Assembly (NCBI GenBank): GCA_014843695.1
Contig: CM026386.1
Span: forward strand, 86,233,111-86,297,110
DNA: 64,000 bases
Reading direction: 5' to 3'
DNA from: Archivesica marissinica
Taxonomy: Eukaryota; Mollusca; Bivalvia; Venerida; Vesicomyidae
Shown here: piece by piece, positions 50,901 through 61,026 of the stretch
How the letters are laid out: each line of letters begins with the position of its first letter
Position numbering within the stretch: the first letter of the stretch is position 1
The notes under the pieces: model-generated
The model's input: the letters and a program-made list of their open reading frames with translations, nothing else
Told to the model about the DNA's origin: nothing
Databases searched by the model: none
Made by a program: the position numbers and the translations under genes

Positions 50901-51530
50901 AGGATGTGCTGCACACAGAGATATCCCAGAGTACAGGATGTGCTGCACATGGAGATATCCCGGGGTACAGGATGTGCTGCACACGGAGATATCCCGGGGT
51001 ACAGGATGTGCTGCACATGGAGATATCCCGAGGTACAGAATGTGCTGCACACAGAGATATCCCGAGGTACAGGATGTGCTGCACACAGAGATATCCCGAG
51101 GTACAGGATGTGCTGCACACGGAGATAACCCAGGGTACAGGATGTGCTGCACATGGAGATATCCCGAGGTACAGAATGTGCTGCACACAGAGATATCCCG
51201 AGGTACAGGATGTGCTGCACACAGAGATATCCCGGGGTACAGGATGTGCTGCACACAGAGATATCCCGGGGTACAGGATGTGCTGCACACGGAGATATCC
51301 CGGGTTACAGGATGTGCTGCACATGGAGATATCCCAGGGTACAGGATGTGCTGCACACAGAGATATCCCAGGGTACAGGATGTGCTGCACATGGAGTAAT
51401 CCCGAGGTACAGGATGTGCTGCACACGGAGATATCCCAGGGTACAGGATGTGCTGCACACAGAGATATCCGGGGGGAACAGGATGTGCTGCACACAGAGA
51501 TATCCCGGGGTACAGGATGTGCTGCACACA
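44993..51530. repeat. 34-bp satellite array with higher-order structure
   Basis: About 192 units of GGATGTGCTGCACACAGAGA and TATCCCGGGGTACA, with variants CACATGG, CACACGG, CCAGGG, CCGAGG, and GGGGGGAACA near the left edge, 49360-49740 and the right edge. A unit lacking two bases (CACAGATATCCC) recurs at 45831, 46509, 47561, 48237, 50144 and 50819. Neighbours 675-678 bp apart mark a repeating block of 20 units. Units lack stops in most frames of both strands, which creates open frames of hundreds to thousands of codons with no coding meaning. Confidence 0.97.
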
Positions 51531-51557
51531 GATTTTTTCCCCATATGATTAAGTAAT

Positions 51558-51950
51558 ATACATTTTCAGAACTTAATGATAGAACTTATAGATATAATTG
51601 AATGATAGAACTTAATGATATAATTTAATGATATAACTTAATTGTAGAACTTAATGGTAGAACTTAATGATACACCTTAATGATACACCTTAATGATAGA
51701 CCTTAATGATAGAACTTAATTGTAGAACTTAATGGTATAACTTAATGATACACCTTAATGATAGAACTTAATGATATAACTTAATGATGGAACTTAATGG
51801 TAGAACTTAATGGTAGAACTCAATGATATAACTTAATGATAGAACTTAATGATATAACTTAATGATATAACTTAAAGATAGAACTTATAGATATAACTTA
51901 ATGGTAGCACTTAATGATAGAACTTAATGATAGAACTTAATGATATAGCC
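51558..51950. repeat. 13-bp minisatellite (ATAGAACTTAATG)
   Basis: About 30 units with variants ATATAACTTAATG, ATACACCTTAATG and GTAGAACTTAATG. It directly follows the 34-bp array. Confidence 0.93.
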
Positions 51951-52562
51951 TACAACTTACACCATACTTGTTAAACACATGACCTTGAACACCTTCTGTT
52001 GATTAAAATCACAATTAATTTTAAATCAGTTTTTCTGATCGAATCCTGCTGATTGGTCGAGTTCTTTTATTACATACACTGATAATTTACAGTTCAGTGA
52101 CAATTGGTCAGAATCAATACGAGATGGATATAATATAAATTGGATTTTACTTGCCTTCCATGACACAGTGTGACGTGGGGTGTTAGTGCAAATAATTGGA
52201 CAACGTTTCAATGACTTTAATTCTCTGATGTTTATGCTGTATATGTACCCGCTGGTACAAAGTGAAAATATTTAATTTGGGTCATGGCCTTAGGTGGTGA
52301 TAGTATCGGGAGAGTGTATTTGAATACCAAAATATCATAGCACCCTAGTGTCTGCAGGGTATCTTTACAAAGCTATTTAATGGTCAGTAATGGAGTTTTT
52401 GTGTCATAATATATATATTAAAGTATGGATGGATTGTTTGATCAGAAATGTTTGAACGTTTATTTTATGGACATACATGAAATAATTATGATGTTTGTTT
52501 TGAATATGTTTTTCAATGAAGGTAAGGAACAAGAAAGAACATTCTCCTCCATCCTACATGTA
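51951..52562. other. unique AT-rich sequence
   Basis: No supported gene or repeat. Confidence 0.4.
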
Positions 52563-52925
52563 TGTACAGATTATTTATACTTAGACTATGTTTATTCAAA
52601 GAAATAATTATTGTTTAAACTAAGACAGATTATTTATACTTGGACTATGTTTATTCAAAGAAATAATTATTGTTTAAACTAAGACAGATTATTTATACTT
52701 ATACTATGTTTATTCAAAGAAATAATTATTGTTTAAACTAAGACAGATTATTTATACTTAGACTATGTTTATTCAAAGAAATAATTATTGTTTAAACTAT
52801 GAAAGATTATTTATACTTTAGACTATGTTTATTCAAAGAAATAATTATTGTTTAAACTAAGACATATTACTTATACTTAGACTATGTTTATTCAAAGAAA
52901 TAATTATTGTTTAAACTAAGAAAGA
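52563..52925. repeat. 59-bp tandem repeat, 6 copies
   Basis: Units contain ACAGATTATTTATACTTAGA, CTATGTTTATTCAAAGAAAT and AATTATTGTTTAAACTAAG. Copies differ at a few positions. Confidence 0.95.
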
Positions 52926-52985
52926 ACATCAGGTGAAGATTTTTTCCTTTTATTATTTTAGAACAAATTCTAGTATCAGTTTTAT

Positions 52986-53570
52986 TACCCCCCCCCCCAT
53001 TTTTGGCGGGGGATATTGTTTTGGTTATGTCTGTGCTTCTGTCCAGAGACAGTTCTCAGTAATCAATGGGTATGATTTTATGACACCACAAATTTATAGC
53101 TATCACAATAGTGTGGACACTGAAATGAGGCACTAGAGCTTTGTTGATATTTTCTTGTCTCTGCAATAGAAAACTGTTTGACCTAATTATATCAGACCCC
53201 CCTTCCAGCTCCCTACACTGATGTCCCCTTCATCCAGCTCCCTACACTGAAGTGGGGCACTAGAGCTTGGGTTATATTTTCTTTGTCCTCCGCAATAGAA
53301 AACGGTTTGACCTCAACCTACATTATTCAATCATGGTTCTAGGTAGGCTAGCTGGCAGGTTCCAGTAGGTATTCGTAATATTTGGGTCAGTTGGTTCAAG
53401 GTCAAGGTCACAACAAATTATTAATAGTAAAACTTTGTCTACTTTATATTGAATGGTGGAACGTAGATTTGTGAAACTTTGTACGTTTGTGTTAACCAGT
53501 AGATATTCAGTGAATTTAAGATCGAGGTCACGTCAGTGACATCGCCCATTGAGGGGACATGTTGATTTCA
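52986..53570. repeat. probable dispersed-repeat remnant
   Basis: A C-run followed by ATTTTTGGCGGGGGATATTG and later AAGGTCAAGGTCACA and GTCAGTGACATCGCCC has the look of a common mollusc interspersed repeat. Boundaries and family are not determined. No frame is supported. Confidence 0.35.
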
Positions 53571-53779
53571 TCAAGAAAGTCATATGTGACCCCAAGCATC
53601 TACAAAGATTGATTAGTTCACTTCTAGATGTATCTTTTGTACAGTATTGGCCATGCATGATCCATATATATCTATTATTTAATGATGTCTACATCAAAAA
53701 GAAAGTTTTCTTTGAAGATTATGACCTTGTAATTTATCCGACTAGAGAATGATCATTTTACTGTACACTAATATACCTT

Positions 53780-54000
53780 GTGGAAGTCGTGATAGCGCAG
53801 TGCGTTCGCTTCAGGTGCGAAACGTCCGACGTTCGAGCCCCGCTGGAGCCGTTACGATTTTGCCCTTAGGCAAGGCATTTAAATTCCACGTTGCCTCTTC
53901 TCTCTCCCTCGTTGCGATGGATTCCATCAGGAATAAGGTCTCAAGAGTGATTAATATAAGTTGTAAGAACTTGTTTCGCAATCGAGCTAAAATAAATTTG
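53780..54000 (+). mobile_element. tRNA-derived SINE (family B), plus orientation
   Basis: The head has TGGAAGTCGTGATAGCGCAG (A-box region) and ACGTTCGAGCCCCGCTGGAG (B-box). The body includes GGCAAGGCATTTAAATTCCA, and the tail runs to CGAGCTAAAATAAATTTG. No clear target duplication was found. It faces an inverted copy 105 bases downstream. Confidence 0.85.
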
Positions 54001-54093
54001 TATAGACTAAACATGCTGATTGATCTATATGAAACAAAATCTGACAAACATTTCCTTAAGTTAATTCACCACATAACTTCATAAGAAGCACCT

Positions 54094-54345
54094 CTATTAT
54101 GATCTTGTTTATATAAATTTAGCTCTATTGCGAAGCAAGTTCTTTTAGCTTATATTAATCACTCTCGAGACCTCATTCCTGATGGAATCCATGCCACGAG
54201 GGAGAGAGAAGAGGCAACGTGGAATTTAAATGCCTTGCCTAAGGGCTCAATCATAACGGCTCCAGCGGGGCTCGAACTTCGGACCTTTCACACCTGAAGC
54301 AAACGCGCATCCACTGCGCTATCACGACTTCCACTATTATGATCT
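54094..54345 (-). mobile_element. tRNA-derived SINE (family B), minus orientation, 12-bp target duplication
   Basis: The body is 54106-54333. CTATTATGATCT at 54094-54105 and 54334-54345 is a perfect target duplication. Reverse-complemented, it aligns end to end with the copy at 53780-54000, so the pair could form a long hairpin in RNA. Confidence 0.9.
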
Positions 54346-54366
54346 ATTTACACATATCAACTGTTC

Positions 54367-56108
54367 ATCAGAGCACCTGGTCAGTCCCCTTGAACAGCGG
54401 GTCAGTCCCCTTGAACAGCGGGTCAGTCCCCTTGAACAGCGGGTCAGTCCCCTTGAACAGCGGGTCAGTTCCCTTGAACAGCTGGTCAGTCCCCTTGAAC
54501 AGCGGGTCAGTCCCCTTGAACAGTGGGTCAGTTCCCTTGAACAGCGGGTCAGTTCCCTTGAACAGCGGGTCAGTCCCCTTGAACAGCGGGTCAGTCCCCT
54601 TGAACAGCGGGTCAGTCCCCTTGAACAGCGGGTCAGTCCCCTTGAACAGCGGGTCAGTCCCCTTGAACAGCGGGTCAGTCCCCTTGAACAGCGGGTCAGT
54701 CCCCTTGAACAGCGGGTCAGTTCCCTTGAACAGCGGGTCAGTTCCCTTGAACAGTGGGTCAGTCCCCTTGAACAGCGGGTCAGTCCCCTTGAACAGCGGG
54801 TCAGTTCCCTTGAACAGCGGGTCAGTTCCCTTGAACAGCGGGTCAGTTCCCTTGAACAGCGGGTCAGTCCCCTTGAACAGTGGGTCAGTCCCCTTGAACA
54901 GCGGGTCAGTCCCCTTGAACAGTGGGTCAGTTCCCTTGAACAGCGGGTCAGTCCCCTTGAACAGCGGGTCAGTTCCCTTGAACAGCGGGTCAGTTCACTT
55001 GAACAGCGGGTCAGTTCCCTTGAACAGCGGGTCAGTTCCCTTGAACAGCTGGTCACTCCTATTTGAACAGTGGGTCAGTTCCCTTGAACAGCGGGTCAGT
55101 TCCCTTGAACAGCGGGTCACTCCTATTTGAACAGCGTGTCAGTCCCTTTGAACAGTGTGTCAGTCCCTTTGAACAGTGGATCAGTCCCCTTGAACAGTGG
55201 GTCAATCCCTTTGAACAGTGGGTCCGTCCCCTTGAACAGTGGACCAGTTCCATTGAACAGTGGGCCAGTTCCCTTGAACAGCGGGTCAGTCCCTTTTGAA
55301 CAGTGTGCCAGTTCCCTTGAACAGCGGGTCAGTCCCTTTTGAACAGTGTGTCAGTCCCCTTGAACAGTGGGTCAGTTCCCTTGAACAGCTGGTCAGTCCC
55401 CTTGAACAGTGTGTCAGTCCCCGTGGAGAGTGGGCCAGTTCCCTTGAACAGCGGGTCACTCCTATTTGAACAGCGTGTCAGTCCCTTTGAACAGTGTGTC
55501 AGTCCCTTTGAACAGTGAGTTTGTCCCTTGAACAGTGGGTTATTCCCCTTGAAAAGTGTGTTAGTCCCCTTGAACAATGGTCTGTCCCCTTGAACAGTGG
55601 GTCAGTACCCTTCAACAGAGGGTCAGTCCCCTTGAACAGTGGTCTGTCCCCTTTAACAGTGGGTCACCGTGGGTCAGTCCACTTGAACAGTGGGTCAGTC
55701 ACCTTGAACGGTGGGTCAGTCCCCTTGAACAGTGGGTCAGTCCCCTTGAACAGAGCATCAGTCCCCTTGAATAGTGGATCACCGTGGGTCAGTTCACTTG
55801 AACAGCGGTCAGTTCCCATGAATAGTGGATCAGTCATCTTGAACGGTGGGTCTGTCCCTTGAACAGTGATCAGTCCCCTTGATCAGTGGGTTAGTCTCTT
55901 TGAACAGTGGATCAGTCTCCTTGAACAGCGGTCAGTTCCCTTGAATAGTGGATCAGTCCTCTTGAACAGAGGGTCTGTCCCCTTGAACATTGATCAGTCC
56001 CCTTGACCAGTGGACCTGTCCCCTTGAACAGTGGGTCAATGCCCTTGAAGAGTGGGTCAGTGCTCTGAACAATGGGTCAGTCCGCTTGAACAGCGGGTCA
56101 GTCCCCTT
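54367..56108. repeat. 21-bp minisatellite
   Basis: About 80 units of GGTCAGTCCCCTTGAACAGC plus G, uniform at 54380-55050 and increasingly diverged to 56108. The 21-bp unit keeps frames open on both strands (SVPLNSG heptapeptides forward, CSRGLTR in reverse). The forward frame starts in SINE target sequence, so I do not call a gene. Confidence 0.95.
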
Positions 56109-56712
56109 AACGTGTAGTCTGTTATCCTGGTGACATAATGCAGCCGTGTAGTCTGTTATCCTAGTGACATAATGCAGCCGTGTAGTCTGTTATCCTAGTG
56201 ACATAATGCAGCCGTGTAGTCTGTTATCCTGGTGACATAATGCAGCCGTGTAGTCTGTTATCCTAGTGACATAATGCAGCCGTGTAGTCTGTTATCCTAG
56301 TGACATAATGCAGCCGTGTAGTCTGTTATCCTGGTGACATAATGCAGCTGTGTAGTCTGTTATCCTAGTGACATAATGCAGCCGTGTAGTCTGTTATCCT
56401 AGTGACATAATGCAACTGTGTAGTCTGTTATCCTGGTGACATAATGCAGCTGTGTAGTCTGTTATCCTAGTGACATAATGCAGCCGTGTAGTCTGTTATC
56501 CTAGTGACATAATGCAGCCATGTAGTCTGTTATACTGGTGACATAATGCAGCCGTGTAGTCTGTTATCCTGGTGACATAATGCAGCTGTGTAGTCTGTTA
56601 TCCTAGTGACATAATGCAGCTGTGTAGTCTGTTATCCTAGTGACATAATACAGCCGTGTAGTCTGTTATCCTGGTGACATAATGCAGCCGTGTAGTCTGT
56701 TATCCTGGTGTG
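56109..56712. repeat. 34-bp minisatellite, about 18 units
   Basis: Units are GTGTAGTCTGTTATCCTAGT and GACATAATGCAGCC, with CTGG/CTAG and CCG/CTG variants. Its period equals that of the 44993-51530 array but the sequence is unrelated. Confidence 0.95.
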
Positions 56713-58071
56713 TATTGTACTAATATAACTATTTACTCACTATCAATGTTATACTTAAAGTCGTTGCTACAGTATCACGAGTCATGGTTGCACTATTTTA
56801 TTATTATCTTTGTAAAACAATTGCCAGTTAATTATTTATTGCTTTGGCAATTTCATGACTCATAGAGAAGTGTTGGCTAACAGGGCTATTGAATTTTCTG
56901 AAGTAGATGATTAGTACATGGAGAGACCAGATTAGTGTAAGGTGTTTGGTTATTTTTTGTAGTGTTTCTTCTGAAAAATATCTACATATACAAGTATGTA
57001 TATTTTGCTGAAACATAACCTAGTATATTATATTTCAGAAACAAAAGCAACGACCATTATTGATGGATTTTGACGGATGTACTGTATATATCAGATTTGC
57101 CACAGGTCGTAGTTGGCTTTATATTTATTGTATAAAACTGAAGCCGGTCACCGTGTGATAGAATTACTTTGATGAATGTTTGATTTCGAAAACATTCACA
57201 CTTGGTTGGTTTGTTTATAAATAGTATGCATTTTTGCGCTACATTGTATATATATATATCTGATATGATAGAACGGTTTTCAGATATACCGACTACAACC
57301 TGTAGCCAATATAATAATATTAAGCTGTTACGGTTTCTCATGCCACATGAACAGATACTGTACTTAATGGCGTATTTATATACAAACGGAATTAATTTAA
57401 AAGTGTATGTATATATTTTATCACATTCATTCTTTCAGGTGCATTATACGAACACAGAGCTCCCAAGTATCGATAAATCAACATAGTTTGATGACATCAG
57501 AGAGTATAACTTTATGATACAACTGTTTAATTCATGGATCTGCCGCATGCACAAGATTTATAGCCATGATTAAGCCAGGCTAAAACAAAGCTAGTATTCA
57601 AACAGGACTGGGAGTTACAAATTAAACTGATTTGGTGGCAATATCACTCATTCGAACAATCAAGATCACTATTTAAGCCGAGCACAATGTTGTGAAATAA
57701 TAGTTGGCATTAGTTGTAAACATATTACAAACATTGGAAGTTTGAAAGAGTGTGGTGTTATCTTCTGCTTGGATTATTGCACAAAGCATGGACCGATAGA
57801 ACATAGGAAGTTGTTATAGAGTGAGATTTAGAAAACGGATTAAAATGTCGGCAACAGTGGAAGTGGATGGAGGGCTGGCATGCCCTGTTGAAGGAGGAGA
57901 GGACACGTTTCCAGATGGTAAGTTGGAAAACATCTCTCCTATACATTCTTCTAACTCATCCGTTCTGTTCCTCTTCTTTATCTGTCGAGTGTTTATTTAT
58001 CGTTAACCCCTGTTCCCCTTCAGCTTCTAGGCATTATTTTTTTATTTGTCGATCGCCGCATAACATGTATT
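56713..58071. other. mostly unique sequence with weak exon signals
   Basis: Acceptor-like TATTTCAG at about 57038 and CATTCTTTCAG at about 57439 are followed by short frames (HYTNTELPSIDKST, then a stop). These are too weak to call. Confidence 0.35.
57845..57917 (+). CDS. candidate first coding exon
   Basis: AAAATGTCGG gives a good start context. The frame reads MSATVEVDGGLACPVEGGED and continues TFPDG to a strong donor, GTAAGTTG, at 57918, leaving phase 1. It is short and has no recognised domain or downstream partner. Confidence 0.25.
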
Positions 58072-58213
58072 ACACATTAACACTCGTACAGCGAATCAAT
58101 TATTGTCTACCATATATGGTGTCATTCTTTGACGTTCGCGATATCGTGTGTTGTATCGTATTTCGCACAGATGCTCACCATATCACTGTTATATTTATTT
58201 ATTTTTTATTTCC

Positions 58214-58321
58214 CGCCTCCGTGGTCGAGTGGTTACGGTCGCTGACTTGTATACCACTGTAACCTGAGGGCCTCATGGTAGATTAACTTTTGTTAAATGA
58301 GTACTCTCGTTAAATAAAGTC

Positions 58322-58354
<33 letters not shown>

Positions 58355-58563
58355 ACCTATCATCACTGATGGTCACGGGATCGAGCCCCGCTCAGACCGT
58401 GTCTCATTTATATGAAAATGTTGGCAGTTTCGTACTGAGGTTGGTGCTCCCAAGTACTGGTTAACCGTTGAAGCCTGCCCTGGAAAGATGTTGTTAGGTA
58501 AACTGCCCGCCGGTGATATAGCCCAAAATGGTGCTGATGCAGGCGTAAAACCCGAAATATAAC
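58214..58563 (+). mobile_element. family A SINE with a nested retroposon (copy 1)
   Basis: The head is GCCTCCGTGGTCGAGTGG and the B-box region is GGGATCGAGCCCCGCTC, as in the copy at 2556-2814. Between the A-box and B-box lies an 87-bp insert at 58266-58352 that starts GAGGGCCTCATGG and ends in (ATT)n, flanked by TAACCT at 58260-58265 and 58353-58358. Confidence 0.88.
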
Positions 58564-58703
58564 ACATTAACACTCTTACTGTGAATCAATTATTGTCTAC
58601 CATATATGGTGTCATTCTTTGACGTTCGCGATATCGTGTGTTGTATCGTATTTCGCACAGATGCTCACCATATCACTGTTATATTTATTTATTTTTTATT
58701 TCC

Positions 58704-58811
58704 CGCCTCCGTGGTCGAGTGGTTACGGTCGCTGACTTGTATACCACTGTAACCTGAGGGCCTCATGGTAGATTAACTTTTGTTAAATGAGTACTCTCGT
58801 TAAATAAAGTC

Positions 58812-58844
<33 letters not shown>

Positions 58845-59053
58845 ACCTATCATCACTGATGGTCACGGGATCGAGCCCCGCTCAGACCGTGTCTCATTTA
58901 TATGAAAATGTTGGCAGTTTCGTACTGAGGTTGGTGCTCCCAAGTACTGGTTAACCGTTGAAGCCTGCCCTGGAAAGATGTTGTTAGGTAAACTGCCCGC
59001 CGGTGATATAGCCCAAAATGGTGCTGATGCAGGCGTAAAACCCGAAATATAAC
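58704..59053 (+). mobile_element. family A SINE with the same nested retroposon (copy 2)
   Basis: Identical arrangement to 58214-58563, shifted by 490 bp, with the insert at 58756-58842. It arose by duplication, not by a second pair of insertions. Confidence 0.88.
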
Positions 59054-59278
59054 ACATTAACACTCTTACTGTGAATCAATTATTGTCTACCATATATGGT
59101 GTCATTCTTTGACGTTCGCGATATCGTGTGTTGTATTGTATTTCGCACAGATGCTCATATCACTGTTATATTTGTTTATTTATTTATTGAATCGTCTTGT
59201 CGCACACCGTCAGTAATCCGTACATTCGGCATCATTATATCATATGCATATATCACTTGAGTATATTGTGCAGTTATA

Positions 59279-59500
59279 GACAGGTCAGTGGTCAACACGT
59301 TTGACTGCAAATCCAGGGATTGCAGGTTCGATCCCCTGTACGTCTGACCCTAATAATATTAAGTCTTTCAGATGGGACTATAAAGCGAAGTCTCGTATAT
59401 CGGTGCCCAGGGTTCCCTCTGTCTGAATTTTTATCTGCGCCACTTCTGTCGCCAATTGAAAAGAACTGGAAACAATTTGAAAAACTTATATCCAACTAAG
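59279..59500 (+). mobile_element. tRNA-Cys-like headed SINE (family C)
   Basis: GTCAGTGGTCAACACGTTTG, with CTGCAAA in the anticodon-loop position (GCA), and GGTTCGATCCCC form A- and B-boxes. A body with ATAAAGCGAAGTCTCGTATA and GGTGCCCAGGGTTCCCT follows, which is typical of invertebrate SINE bodies. The acceptor stem does not pair well, so it is not a tRNA gene. Confidence 0.7.
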
Positions 59501-59761
59501 AACCATATAGTTCACAAATAAATATTTGAAACCATGTATTTGACAAAACATGTTGCGCCAAAAAAAAGTGTGCCAAATATTTTCGCTAATTCAGAAAAGC
59601 GCCACTATTTGTTTCTTGTCGTAATTGGCGCCATTGGCGACTGACATCAGGAACCTTGGGTGCTATACACAGGCATGTAAATGAACCAGAGATGCCTCTG
59701 GAATTGGAGCATCTTCTTTATCACTAAAATGACTAATATACTACTAGAAGTGTCAGCTTGT

Positions 59762-60002
59762 TTAACCCTTTCAACACCACAGACCTCTATATAGGCTTAC
59801 AAAAAGTGTAGATCCAGATGAGCCGGCTCGTGACGAGCCGTCTCATCAGGATCTGCACTTTTTGCCAGTAATATTACTATTTTTAGACAAAATTACCCAT
59901 TTTGATAAATGAACTGGTCCAAATGTAATCTTCTGATTCATTTATTGGTCTAACAATATCATGGACCAGTCCATGTCAGTTACTTGGTGTTGAATGGGTT
60001 AA
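59762..60002. mobile_element. TTAA-flanked MITE with internal hairpin
   Basis: TTAA at 59762-59765 and 59999-60002 flanks ends CCCTTTCAACACCA and TTGGTGTTGAATGGG. An internal palindrome reads GATCCAGATGAGCCGGCTCG and on to CTCATCAGGATC. TTAA targets are used by piggyBac and Kolobok. Confidence 0.85.
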
Positions 60003-60534
60003 AGCGACACTGCATTAATGAAAACTCATATTTCTACAGAATGTAATATCTTATTATACATGTATGGTATGATTTGTTTCCAAATATTTGCCTCAAAAAC
60101 TGAGTATTTCAACTAATAAGCAATCGTCGTATACGCGGTTTGTTTACATAATAACAATATAATGTAAATAGGATCACCATCCATGAGTAATGCAACGCGT
60201 GTATCCTGAATAACACGATAGGTTGTACAGATTTCCCGCTATATCTCACATGTGTGCCTATGCATATTTATTTGTAGACTAAACTTAGTTAAATTATCTC
60301 TAAACGACATTATCTCGCTCTTAGTATTGACTCCGATGACAAACCAACGTCAATTCAGGAGTATGGATGACAGTTATATGAAATCCTACTTTCAATTTTG
60401 AAAGTTTGTAGACCACACAAACACTGTTTAACAATGTTAGTGTTCGAATGTAATCTTAAGAATTTGAAGTAGCAACGCATTTATGCGTGAACAAATGCAT
60501 TTTATTTGCTTTTTGCGATATAATGTCGCTTTAA
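60003..60534. mobile_element. TTAA-flanked MITE abutting the previous one
   Basis: It begins AAGCGACACTGCAT after the TTAA it shares with the previous element and ends ATAATGTCGCT before TTAA at 60531-60534. No coding sequence. Confidence 0.75.
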
Positions 60535-60779
60535 CCAGGGGACGACGAAAAATAAACATTTAAAAAAAAAAAAAAATATATATATTGTGTACTTTGTAAC
60601 AATAACGTTCCGTCTACTGTGGCTGTGGGATGTAATGGATCCCTGCGTGGGACAGGTGTGTTTCAGACGCCTGTAATAGTAAGTTAGTGTATTAGTAGTA
60701 TCAACAGTAGGTCAATATATTAGCCATGACATACAATGTAGTACATCATTTTGTCAATGTACGAATTTAATGAAGTTCA

Positions 60780-61026
60780 TTAACCCATTTCATTCTGGAT
60801 ACATTTAAAGGCTTTTGCAAACAACATAGATCCAGATCAGCCACAGCGTGACGCTGCGTGCTGATCAGGATCTATGTTGTTTGCTACATAGCCAAGTGTC
60901 TTAGCAAGATCATCTGAATAGCAAACAGCATAGAGCCTGATCAGACTGCACGTTCAGTGGCGGCTGATCTGGCTCTATGTTCTTTGCAAATTGCGTTTGA
61001 CCGGTATCCAGAATGAAATGGGTTAA
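60780..61026. mobile_element. TTAA-flanked MITE with two internal hairpins
   Basis: TTAA at 60780-60783 and 61023-61026 flanks perfect ends CCCATTTCATTCTGGATAC and its complement. Internal hairpins share the GATCCAGAT.AGCC and ATCAGGATCT pattern with the MITE at 59762, so the two are related families. The right TTAA is also the start of the 55-bp array. Confidence 0.9.

Larger units (their letters stand above)
58072..59187. repeat. 490-bp tandem segmental duplication (2.3 copies)
   Basis: Copies start at about 58072, 58562 and 59052. The first two are nearly identical over 490 bp, and the third stops after about 135 bp. Each full copy carries a family A SINE split by a second insertion. Confidence 0.93.

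Noticed and set aside
43922..51527. Open frames of up to about 2,500 codons on both strands in the 34-bp array
   Set aside because: They arise because the 34-bp unit has no stop in most frames, they run through the N gap, and all frames are equally open. No start context, splice site or domain is present.
53780..53860. tRNA gene candidates at SINE heads (also 58214, 58704 and 59279)
   Set aside because: A- and B-boxes are present but the acceptor stems do not pair, and long SINE bodies with repeated copies follow.
54339..55130. 263-codon SVPLNSG repeat protein and its reverse-strand counterpart
   Set aside because: The unit is 21 bp, so every frame without a stop stays open. The start lies in SINE target sequence, and the frame ends where the array becomes irregular.
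57439..57486. Terminal exon reading HYTNTELPSIDKST as a cytoplasmic tail of the Ig gene
   Set aside because: A good pyrimidine tract precedes it, but it is only about 15 codons, 17 kb from the last Ig exon, and no transmembrane exon was found between.
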